Below are positions 33,221-40,153 of a DNA stretch of 64,000 bases, piece by piece; position 1 is the stretch's first letter; each line of letters opens with the position of its first letter. A model generated the notes under the pieces. The model saw only the letters and a program-made list of their open reading frames with translations, had not been told where the DNA came from and ran no database searches. The DNA comes from Jatrophihabitans sp. GAS493 (lineage in GTDB: Bacteria > Actinomycetota > Actinomycetes > Mycobacteriales > Jatrophihabitantaceae): contig NZ_LT907982.1 of assembly GCF_900230215.1 (NCBI RefSeq), forward strand, positions 4,139,568 through 4,203,567, in the 5' to 3' direction. The translations under genes were made by a program, and so were the position numbers.

Positions 33221-34387
33221 ATGACGGCCACCGAGCTGACCGAACTCATCGACATCGATTCGACCCTCTCAGAGGATGAACGACTTATTCGCAAGACGGT
33301 CCGGGAGTTCGTCAGCCGTCGAGTTCGTCCTTATATTGCCGAGTGGTTCGAGGAGGGCATCTCTCCCAAGGAGCTCGCCACCGAGCTCGGCGGTCTCGGC
33401 CTGCTCGGCATGCACCTCACCGGCTACGGCTGTGCCGGAACCAGCGCGGTGAGCTACGGCCTGGCTTGCCTGGAGCTGGAGGCCGGTGACAGCGGACTAC
33501 GCAGTTTCGTGTCGGTACAGGGTTCGCTGTCGATGTTCTCGATCTGGAAGTACGGCTCGGAGGAGCAGAAGCAGGAGTGGCTACCCCGACTGGCCGCCGG
33601 CGAGGCGATCGGTTGCTTCGGCCTGACGGAGCCGGACTTCGGCTCGAATCCGGCCGGGATGCGCACTCGCGCCGTTCGGGACGGTTCGGATTGGCGCCTC
33701 ACCGGCACCAAGATGTGGATCACCAACGGCAGCCTGGCCGATGTCGCGACGGTCTGGGCCCGCACTGACGATGGGATTCGTGGCTTCCTGGTGCAGCGCG
33801 ACACCCCCGGCTTCACCACCAGCGACGTCCACCACAAGCTCTCACTGCGGGCGTCGACGACCTCCGAACTGGTCCTCGACGACGTGCGTCTGCCCGAGTC
33901 GGCGATGCTCCCCGAGGCCCGCGGGCTCTCCGGTCCGCTGGGCTGCCTGAACGAGGCCCGGTTCGGGATCGTCTTCGGCGCACTGGGTGCGGCCCGGGAC
34001 TGTCTCGAATCGACGCTGGCCTACGCCGGCGCCCGCGAACAATTCGATCGCCCTATCGCCGGGTTCCAGCTGACCCAGGCGAAACTGGCCGACACCGCGC
34101 TCGAGTATTACAAGGGACTGCTGCTCGCGTTGCACCTCGGGCGGAAGAAGGACGCCGGTACCCTGCGCCCGGAACAGGTGAGCCTCGGCAAGCTGAACAA
34201 CGTCCGCGAGGCTATCGCCATCGCCCGCACCTGCCGCACCATTCTGGGCGGATCCGGCATCACCACCGAGTACCCGGTGCTGCGCCACGCCAACAATCTC
34301 GAGTCGGTATTGACCTACGAAGGAACCAGCGAGGTGCACCAGCTGGCGATCGGCCAGGCGCTCACCGGAATCTCGGCCTACCGGTGA
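33221..34387 (+). CDS. Glutaryl-CoA dehydrogenase-like acyl-CoA dehydrogenase
   Basis: A 388-residue dehydrogenase. FVSVQGSLSMFSIWKYGSEE, GEAIGCFGLTEPDFGSNPAG and LTYEGTSEVHQLAIGQALTG (catalytic Glu) are close to glutaryl-CoA dehydrogenases, which oxidise and decarboxylate glutaryl-CoA to crotonyl-CoA. A related dicarboxylyl-CoA substrate is possible. GGAGAG precedes ATG 33221. If the assignment is right, the local pathway produces a C5 or longer dicarboxylyl-CoA, as expected after ring opening. Confidence 0.85.
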   Translation: MTATELTELIDIDSTLSEDERLIRKTVREFVSRRVRPYIAEWFEEGISPKELATELGGLGLLGMHLTGYGCAGTSAVSYGLACLELEAGDSGLRSFVSVQGSLSMFSIWKYGSEEQKQEWLPRLAAGEAIGCFGLTEPDFGSNPAGMRTRAVRDGSDWRLTGTKMWITNGSLADVATVWARTDDGIRGFLVQRDTPGFTTSDVHHKLSLRASTTSELVLDDVRLPESAMLPEARGLSGPLGCLNEARFGIVFGALGAARDCLESTLAYAGAREQFDRPIAGFQLTQAKLADTALEYYKGLLLALHLGRKKDAGTLRPEQVSLGKLNNVREAIAIARTCRTILGGSGITTEYPVLRHANNLESVLTYEGTSEVHQLAIGQALTGISAYR

Positions 34388-34400
34388 ATCCGCGGCTACA

Positions 34401-35099
34401 GTGTCGCATCGGGAGCAGGGGCGTGCGTTGAGCGGCGCCATCGGTGAACAGACGCTGGCCATTCTCGGCGGGACCGGGGACCAGGGGCGTGGGCTGGCCT
34501 ATCGCTTCGCGAGCGCCGGAATGCGGGTGCTGATCGGCTCCCGCGATCCGGAACGGGCCGCCGTCACCGCCGCCGAACTCTCGGCCATGATCACCGCCGG
34601 ATCCGTGCGGGGCGGGACGAACTCCGATGTCGCCTCCGACGCCGATCTCGCGATCATCGCCGTCCCGTGGGGCGCGCACGCAGCGACGCTGGCCCCACTG
34701 GCCGCTGACCTGGCCGGGAAGATCGTCATCGACTGCGTCAACCCGATTGGCTTCGACGAGCGCGGCCCGCACCGGCTCGAATGTGCCGAGGGGAGCGCCG
34801 CCGAGCAAGCCGCGCAGCTGCTGCCCGAGTCAAGGGTGACGGCCGCCTTTCATCATGTGAGCGCGGTGCTTCTGGCTGACCCGGCGGTCGCCGACCTCGA
34901 CCTCGATGTGATGGTGCTCGGCGATGACCGAGATGCCACCGACACGGTGGCCGCACTGGCCGAACTGCTGCCCGGGGTACGCGGAATCTTCGCCGGACGG
35001 CTACGCAATGCCGGCCAGGTGGAGGCGCTAACGGCCAACCTCATCGCTGCAAACCGGCGTTACAAGACGCACGCCGGCATTCGGATCACCGGAATCTAA
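34401..35099 (+). CDS. F420H2:NADP+ oxidoreductase (NpdG-like)
   Basis: About 230 residues. The N-terminal Rossmann motif is TLAILGGTGDQGRGLAYRFA, followed by VLIGSRDPERA, ADLAIIAVPWGAH and KIVIDCVNPI, and the C-terminal GRLRNAGQVEALTANLIAANRRYKTHAGIRI. This is the pattern of F420:NADP oxidoreductases, which move hydride between NADPH and F420. GTG 34401 or TTG 34428 could be the start; AGGGG lies 6 nt before the TTG. It starts only 13 nt behind the dehydrogenase, so it probably belongs to the same regulated operon and could supply F420H2 to the LLM enzyme at 22495-23520. Confidence 0.87.
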   Translation: MSHREQGRALSGAIGEQTLAILGGTGDQGRGLAYRFASAGMRVLIGSRDPERAAVTAAELSAMITAGSVRGGTNSDVASDADLAIIAVPWGAHAATLAPLAADLAGKIVIDCVNPIGFDERGPHRLECAEGSAAEQAAQLLPESRVTAAFHHVSAVLLADPAVADLDLDVMVLGDDRDATDTVAALAELLPGVRGIFAGRLRNAGQVEALTANLIAANRRYKTHAGIRITGI

Positions 35100-35334
35100 A
35101 CGAGATTCACCCATCTCCGCGCAAGCCGGGATCAGCGTCCGTAAGTTCGTTCAGGGTTTGCTGGGATCTGGAGGGAGTGAGATCGAAGTCCCCGGCGTAT
35201 TGCTGGAGGGCGGCCGGTGCGCCCGCGCGCTGGTCGGTGCCCCCGATTCCGGTCACTCTCGCAGAGCCGGTGTCGGGATTGGGATTGACGTCAAATAATG
35301 GGGATAGCCGCCAGCGGCCTGCTGGTGCAGGAAG

Positions 35335-35560
35335 CTACGGAACTCTGCTGCCGCTCTGGTGCCGGTCGAACCGCTCCAACAACAGGACGGAGCGGTCATC
35401 GATCTGTGTGAGCGTGTTCCGGAGCACGCGGATGCCCGCCAACTCCGCCAGGTCGAGGGTGGTCTTCTCCCACGCCATGACGTCCCACCCGTCGTCGCGA
35501 TGTGGAAATTTGGCAATGAGCAACTGTCGCCGTCACGGACGGACGCTTTCGGAGGGGGTC
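35335..35560 (-). pseudogene. hipA-like kinase fragment
   Basis: A ~60-codon minus-strand stretch reads LIAKFPHRDDGWDVMAWEKT, then LDLAELAGIRV and RSVLLLERFDRH, which is the N-terminal-to-middle part of HipA-type Ser/Thr kinase toxins. An in-frame TGA lies just upstream (after SESVRP), and the reading stops after GSRVP at 35335. The catalytic C-terminal half is missing. The flanks 35100-35334 and 35561-35729 contain only short unassignable fragments. It is part of an eroded mobile or toxin-antitoxin region. Confidence 0.72.
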
Positions 35561-35729
35561 AAGTTAGGTCCGTTCCATCGACTCGACGCCGAGATGGGTG
35601 CACTGCTGCGCGAACCCGTGGCTCTCAAGTTCCTCAGGCTCTCCGTGGGCGACGACGGCTGACCAGCTTCGCGGCCAGGATCGCCACCCGGGCCAGCAAT
35701 CGATGCCCCAGGCGACGACGGGCATCGCG

Positions 35730-36056
35730 CTAGGAAGCGCGCGAACGCACGTAGTCCTCGAGCGCGTGCCGAGCCAGTGCAGAAAGACTGACACCCTCGT
35801 CCTCGGCGACTCGCTCTGCCTGCGCGCGCAACTCCTCCGGCACCCTGAACTGCACGCGCGGGGAATGCACCGAGCCGCCCGATAAGGACTTGCCGCCCGG
35901 GATCAGGTTTCGACGGCGTACCTCGGCCAACATCTCGTTGGCGATCTCATCCGCAAGCTCGTTCGTCAGCCGGCGGCCATCCTTGAGGATGAACTCTTCC
36001 TCGTCCAGGCCGAGGTCAGGTCCGACCACGTACTCAGTTTTCGTCTTCCTCGCCAT
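35730..36056 (-). CDS. Antitoxin-like protein, ribbon-helix-helix type C-terminus
   Basis: A 108-residue protein. The N-terminal part EYVVGPDLGLDEEEFILKDG is followed by a linker, then SPRVQFRVPEELRAQAERVA and GVSLSALARHALEDYV, a CopG/ribbon-helix-helix-like DNA-binding segment. This layout is common in an actinobacterial type II toxin-antitoxin pair in which a ~90-residue toxin precedes it. Here the toxin is internally deleted (36034-36204). ATG 36056 is preferred to GTG 36059 because of AAAGGGG spacing. The antitoxin appears intact and may be an orphan. Confidence 0.78.
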   Translation of the reverse strand: MARKTKTEYVVGPDLGLDEEEFILKDGRRLTNELADEIANEMLAEVRRRNLIPGGKSLSGGSVHSPRVQFRVPEELRAQAERVAEDEGVSLSALARHALEDYVRSRAS

Positions 36057-36204
36057 CACCCTGCCCCTTTCTAAACTCGGACTGATCGCCGACCTGAATC
36101 GGATCCACCGAGTTCATCACCGCCACAATGTGCGCGACTCCGATCTTGTGTCGACGACCGGAACGCACAACCCGTATCCCAGTCATGTCGAGTATGTCAT
36201 ACAT
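36034..36204 (-). pseudogene. Internally deleted type II toxin remnant
   Basis: A 56-codon ORF begins MYDILDMTGIRVVRSGRRHK and continues IGVAHIVAVMNSVDPIQVGD, the N-terminal part of small actinobacterial toxins paired with the downstream antitoxin type. It then jumps to SEFRKGQGDGEE, which looks like the usual C-terminal end. About 35 residues expected in between are missing, so it is probably inactive. It overlaps the antitoxin start by 23 nt, preserving the original operon layout. Family recognition is from memory of similar pairs. Confidence 0.55.
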
Positions 36205-36222
36205 GCTCGAAGGTTCGCCACG

Positions 36223-37034
36223 TCAGAGCCGATCCCCACGGGCCCCGAGCCGGTGCGCGTCACGGGCCCGGCCGTCCGCGGCAGACGCGGCGTAGCGCCC
36301 GACCATCTCCCGCGACCGCCAACCCCCCCAGCCGCATCAGGTCGTGCTCCTGCCCACCGGTCGCCAGCCAGTCGTGGGCGAACGTATGCCGAACTGGTGC
36401 GGGTGCACGGGCGGAACCCCCGCGTCTACGCACCGCCGTTCAAGCATCTGACGTACCCCTGAGTCGGTCATGCGCCCCTTATCGCCGAGCCAGAACGGCG
36501 AGGAGTCCGCAGCGGCGTGACGACCACGGAAACGCAAATATCGGCGCAGAGGGTCGGCGGTCTTCGACCCGAACGGGCAGGCACGGTTGCGCCCGCCCTT
36601 GCCGACAACGAGCGCGACTTGATGCTCGAAGTCGACGTCCTCGACGCGCAGTACGCACAGCTCCCCCGCCCGCATCCCGGTGTCGAGCAGCAACCGGATC
36701 ATCGCAGTGTCACGACGGTTCTCGAAGGTGTTGCCCTTGCACGTAACCAGCAATGCCGACAGCGCCGCATCGTCAGAATCGGCACCGGTTGCTCGGGAAC
36801 CGACGGCGGGCTCATCCGCTCCATCGGCGAGCGCGGGATCTCGCCGTGCTCGCGAGCGATCGTCCCCGCCCCGTCTGACATCCCGTTGGCGGCGAGATAG
36901 TCGGTGAACGACTCCCCCACCGACAGGTATAACGCAATGGTGGCGAGCGACCGCCCACAGGCCCGCCGCGAGATCCGTCAGTCGGGCAGTAGCCCGACGA
37001 GAGGCGCCACAGCGGGCGATTTCACCTTCGGCAT
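36223..37034 (-). pseudogene. Tyrosine recombinase/integrase, multiply disrupted
   Basis: The minus strand reads MPKVKSPAVAPLVGLLPD, then TGA, then RISRRACGRSLATIALYLS, indicating a Trp-to-stop change. The core-binding domain is shortened: TIAREHGEIPRSPMERM joins two parts normally ~30-40 residues apart. A frameshift near 36770 follows PVPILT. The catalytic domain then reads RDTAMIRLLLDTGMRAGELC, with the first catalytic Arg in TGMRAGEL. A one-base loss near 36390 disrupts HPHQFRHTFAHDW at the HxxR motif. The remaining frame ends LMRLGGWRSREMVGRYA at 36223. It lies 85 nt from the 3' end of tRNA-Met, the usual attachment arrangement. Confidence 0.85.
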
Positions 37035-37119
37035 GCGACGAGTGTAATCGTCCGTAATGCCTGTGTGGGATTTCGAACCTCTGTTGATGAGCGTAGAGGC
37101 CTTATATTTACAGGGATTG

Positions 37120-37193
37120 TGGGGCGGGTCGGGCTCGAACCGACGACCCAGGGATTATGAGTCCCTTGCTCTAACCAGCTGAGCTACCGCCCC
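37120..37193 (-). tRNA. tRNA-Met (anticodon CAT)
   Basis: A 74-nt cloverleaf on the minus strand. The acceptor stem is GGGGCGG/CCGCCCC, the D arm starts TAGCTCAGCTGGTTAGAGC, the anticodon stem GGGAC-TCATAAT-CCC carries CAT (37157-37159), and the T arm is GTCGG-TTCGAGC-CCGAC. CCA is not encoded. Elongator Met is the likely identity; tRNA-Ile2 with a lysidine-modified CAT cannot be excluded by eye. The decayed integrase starts just beyond its 3' end. Confidence 0.93.
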
Positions 37194-37337
37194 GCGCGAG
37201 TCGGCCGGCAAATCACCTGCGCACCCACGGTCGCGCGTCGGATCCTCGCGCGAACATCCAAACTCTAGTGTGCGGTAGCCCAGCGCGGCGCGTCGGGGCA
37301 AAATCTGACAAATCGCCCAGTGTCAACGCCACAGACA

Positions 37338-37390
37338 GCGACTTGGGGGGTTTTTGTCCCGGATTCCGGGAAGAAAACTCCCCAAGTCGC
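37338..37390. repeat. Long imperfect hairpin downstream of the papain-like gene
   Basis: Outer arms GCGACTTGGGG (37338-37348) and CCCCAAGTCGC (37380-37390) are exact over 11 bp. Inside, GGTTTTT faces AAAACT with small bulges, and the tip is CCCGG-ATT-CCGGG. On the minus strand it begins 6 nt after the protease stop codon. There is no T-run after it, so a classical Rho-independent terminator is not shown. A transcript-end stabiliser or a DNA-level palindrome is possible. Confidence 0.6.
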
Positions 37391-37396
37391 GAGAGA

Positions 37397-38203
37397 TCAG
37401 GTGACGACCCGGATCGTCCAGAAGTCAGACGCCAGGCCATTGTCGGTCAGGTAGGCGTACGGCATGTGGAAGTACCCCTTGTCGCCCCAACCAGTCCCCC
37501 ACGAATTGCGGACGATGAAGCGCTGCGCCGAGTCGTCGTATCCGACGGCCATCACCGCGTGACCGCCGATCACCGACTCATTCGGCGACGGCATCGGCAC
37601 GATTCCCGTCTTCGCCACCGCCGCACTCTCGAAGCTCTGGTACACCGTGAAACCGAAGACGAACGGGTAGCCGGCGGCCAGACAGCCGCGCAACTGCTGC
37701 TCGGTCGCCACCACCCGCTGGTAGCTGGTCGCCCGGTTCTTCAGGGCGGCGGTGTAGCACTTGGCCGGCGGCTTCTTCCCCGCCGGGTCGCCGGCCGGCC
37801 AGGTTCCGTCCGGCTTGGCCGGCGTCCCGTCGTAGGGCCAGTCGGGTTCGGGACAGACACCGAGCTTGTGGACGCTCTTGATGCCGTCGCGGATCTGGGC
37901 ACCGGCGTCGCTGCCGATGTTGTGCTCCATCGCCCGCTCGTTGTAGTAAATGAACAGCCGCGACGGCATGAAGTCCGTCAGCTTCTGCTTCAGCAGCTCG
38001 AACTCGAAGGCGCCGCCGATAGCGTTCGCCGTGCAGCTGCCGATCTGTTCCTGGTCATAGACCGGCGGACACTGCGGCCGCAGGTCCACCTTGGGTGGGA
38101 CAACGATGGTGCTGATCCGGGGCGCGGTGAAGATGTGGTCGCGTGCATCCGGTAGATCGCGTACCCAACCCAAGCGGGCAGCGGTGTTGGACGAAGTCGC
38201 CAT
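37397..38203 (-). CDS. Papain-family (C1) cysteine peptidase
   Basis: A 268-residue C1A-like peptidase. The oxyanion Gln and catalytic Cys are in QEQIGSCTANAIGGAFEFE, the His in IGGHAVMAVGYDD, and the Asn in FIVRNSWGTGWGDKGYFHMPY. The N-terminus (ARLGWVRDLPDARDH followed by PPKVDLR) matches bacterial cytoplasmic-type members. There is no signal peptide and no long prodomain. ATG 38203 has GGAGAG upstream, favoured over an in-frame start 75 nt earlier. The role is unknown. It is divergent from the amidase and followed by a strong hairpin. Confidence 0.9.
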   Translation of the reverse strand: MATSSNTAARLGWVRDLPDARDHIFTAPRISTIVVPPKVDLRPQCPPVYDQEQIGSCTANAIGGAFEFELLKQKLTDFMPSRLFIYYNERAMEHNIGSDAGAQIRDGIKSVHKLGVCPEPDWPYDGTPAKPDGTWPAGDPAGKKPPAKCYTAALKNRATSYQRVVATEQQLRGCLAAGYPFVFGFTVYQSFESAAVAKTGIVPMPSPNESVIGGHAVMAVGYDDSAQRFIVRNSWGTGWGDKGYFHMPYAYLTDNGLASDFWTIRVVT

Positions 38204-38584
38204 TGGTCTCTCCTCGTTTCGGCTGCTCACGACTCCGTCCCCCGGATTCCGTGAGTCGCTCTCGATTAGGTCTGTCACCGTCGCAGAGGAGCCGCCGATC
38301 CCCCTGATACATGCGACGACTTCCGACGACCGGCGCCGCCATCGATCCCCAACGCTGCGGAGCCACCGGTACCAGCCGCCCGATGGTGGTGAACTTACGC
38401 CGAAATGCTCCGTGGGACCATGCCCCCTGCGGCCGGGCCGGAATCATCCATCATTTGCGACAGATTGACCGCGACCCACATCCAACGACGAGGCCCGACA
38501 CAGCGCGCGGGGGCTGGTTACCGGGCCCCACTAGGATCAGGCAGTGCCCATGACGCCCGTGCCTGCCCACCCAGCCACCGTCGC
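38204..38584. other. Divergent intergenic region, no gene recognised
   Basis: 381 nt between the peptidase (minus) and the amidase (plus). Frames through it are open in places but have no family resemblance and no ribosome site. It probably holds the promoters of both genes. No palindrome, repeat or RNA was recognised. Confidence 0.5.
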
Positions 38585-40135
38585 GTGATCGACGCATCCC
38601 CACCCAGCGACGAGCTGCTCACCAGCTTCTGGGCCTACGAACACGACCTGATCTCCAACCACGTGACGGCACTGGCCAACTGGTTCCTCGATTCGGCCAC
38701 GGCGATCCGCAGCGACCCGACGGCACTGCTCTCCGGCCGCGGCGACATCGCCGAGTTCCGACGCCTACGCCCACCACCCGGCGTCCGCACGGTCGAACGA
38801 CTGCACCACCGCCGCATCAGCGCCGATGCAGCGGCGCTCATCGCCGAGACGCGCACTCCGAGCGGCACCGGTTCCACACAGCTCCAGCTCTGGCAGCTAA
38901 CAGTGGATGGCTGGCGGATCGCCGTCGCGCAGGTGATGCCGACGCCCGCTGCGCCGGTGCCGACCCCGATACCGGCCGCGGATCGGACGGTCTGGCGCGA
39001 GCACGGGACGCCGCTGCTGCCCAGCACCGCTGACGGCTCGCTCAGCGGCACCCGGATCGCGGTGAAGGATCTCTTCGCACTGCCGGGCCACCGCGTAGGA
39101 GCCGGAAATCCCGACTGGTTGGCCGACGCGCCCGTGGAGACGAACGCCGCGACGGCGGTAGACGATCTGCTGAACGCCGGTGCCGAGGTCGCCGGAATCA
39201 CGCAGACCGACGAACTCGCCTTCGCCCTGGCCGGGGCCAACGCCCACTACGGCACGCCGCCGAACCCGCGAGCGCCGGGACGGATACCCGGCGGTTCAAC
39301 CAGCGGATCGGCCGCAGCGGTCGCCTCCGGTGCCGCCGAGATTGGCCTCGGCACCGACACCGCCGGCTCCATCCGGGTCCCGGCCTCCTACTGCGGCCTC
39401 TACGGTCTTCGGACAACGCATGGCGTCGTGTCGCGAGCCGGGCTCACCGGCCTGGCTTCTTCCTTTGACACCGTCGGGTTTCTCACCCGAGAGGTGGCGA
39501 CGCTGCGCGCAGTCGCCCGGGCCGCAAGACTCCCCGAGCCGGCGCAGCCGGTGCGCACCCTGCTCGTGGTCAGCGAATTCGTCGGGTTGGCCGACCTGGA
39601 GGTGCAGGAGTCGTTCCAGGCCGCGGTGCTGGCACTCTCCGGCCGCAAGAGGCTGCCGGTTCGCGTGATCGCCTCCCTCTCCGATGGCGCTCTGGACACG
39701 TGGTTAGAGGCATTTCGCACTATGCAGGCCATCGAGGCCTGGCAGCTGCACGCCGACTGGCTGAAGACGCACCCAACGTCGCTCGGCCCGGCCGTCCAGG
39801 CGCGTTTCGACATCGGGGCGGCGGTCACTCCGGCTCAGCGGGAAGCCGTCGAAAGTATCGCTGCCGAGGCCCGAGCCCGGATCATCGAGGCCGTCCCCCC
39901 GGGAACCGCACTGCTGCTCCCAGCGACCAGCGGGCCGGCCCCGGTGCGAGACCTCGATCCCGCAGCTATGGAGGCAGTGCGGACGGCGACGCTGAAACTC
40001 ACCTTCCTGGCTTCGGTCTCCGGACTACCGGCGATCAGCGCGCCGCTGCTGGCCCGGGGGCCATTGCCGGTCGGGCTCTCGGCGATCGGGGCGAGCGGAA
40101 CCGACGCCGATCTCATCGAACTCGTCGCACCGTAG
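38585..40135 (+). CDS. AtzH-like domain fused to amidase-signature hydrolase (AtzF/AtzE-like)
   Basis: A 516-residue fusion. Residues ~5-125 are NTF2-like, of the AtzH/DUF3225 type (DELLTSFWAYEHDLI, ERLHHRRISADAAALIAE, WQLTVDGWRIAVAQVM). The rest is an amidase-signature enzyme with catalytic Lys in RIAVKDLFALPG, cis-Ser and nucleophile Ser in GGSTSGSAAAVASG and GLGTDTAGSIRVPAS. Such amidases cleave carbamoyl-amide bonds (allophanate, 1-carboxybiuret) or other amides. GTG 38585 is the only reasonable start; no ribosome site is seen, so a leaderless message is possible. The real substrate is open. Confidence 0.85.
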   Translation: MIDASPPSDELLTSFWAYEHDLISNHVTALANWFLDSATAIRSDPTALLSGRGDIAEFRRLRPPPGVRTVERLHHRRISADAAALIAETRTPSGTGSTQLQLWQLTVDGWRIAVAQVMPTPAAPVPTPIPAADRTVWREHGTPLLPSTADGSLSGTRIAVKDLFALPGHRVGAGNPDWLADAPVETNAATAVDDLLNAGAEVAGITQTDELAFALAGANAHYGTPPNPRAPGRIPGGSTSGSAAAVASGAAEIGLGTDTAGSIRVPASYCGLYGLRTTHGVVSRAGLTGLASSFDTVGFLTREVATLRAVARAARLPEPAQPVRTLLVVSEFVGLADLEVQESFQAAVLALSGRKRLPVRVIASLSDGALDTWLEAFRTMQAIEAWQLHADWLKTHPTSLGPAVQARFDIGAAVTPAQREAVESIAAEARARIIEAVPPGTALLLPATSGPAPVRDLDPAAMEAVRTATLKLTFLASVSGLPAISAPLLARGPLPVGLSAIGASGTDADLIELVAP

Positions 40136-40153
40136 CGGGCTGAGGTTGGTCGG

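Noticed and set aside
35100-37120. A second copy of the tRNA-Met 3' end as an attachment site
   Set aside because: No stretch resembling the T arm and acceptor end was found between the tRNA and 35100. If a second copy exists it is outside this stretch.
37338-37390. Calling the long hairpin a Rho-independent terminator
   Set aside because: Neither strand has a T-run after the stem, so it is listed as a repeat/hairpin only.
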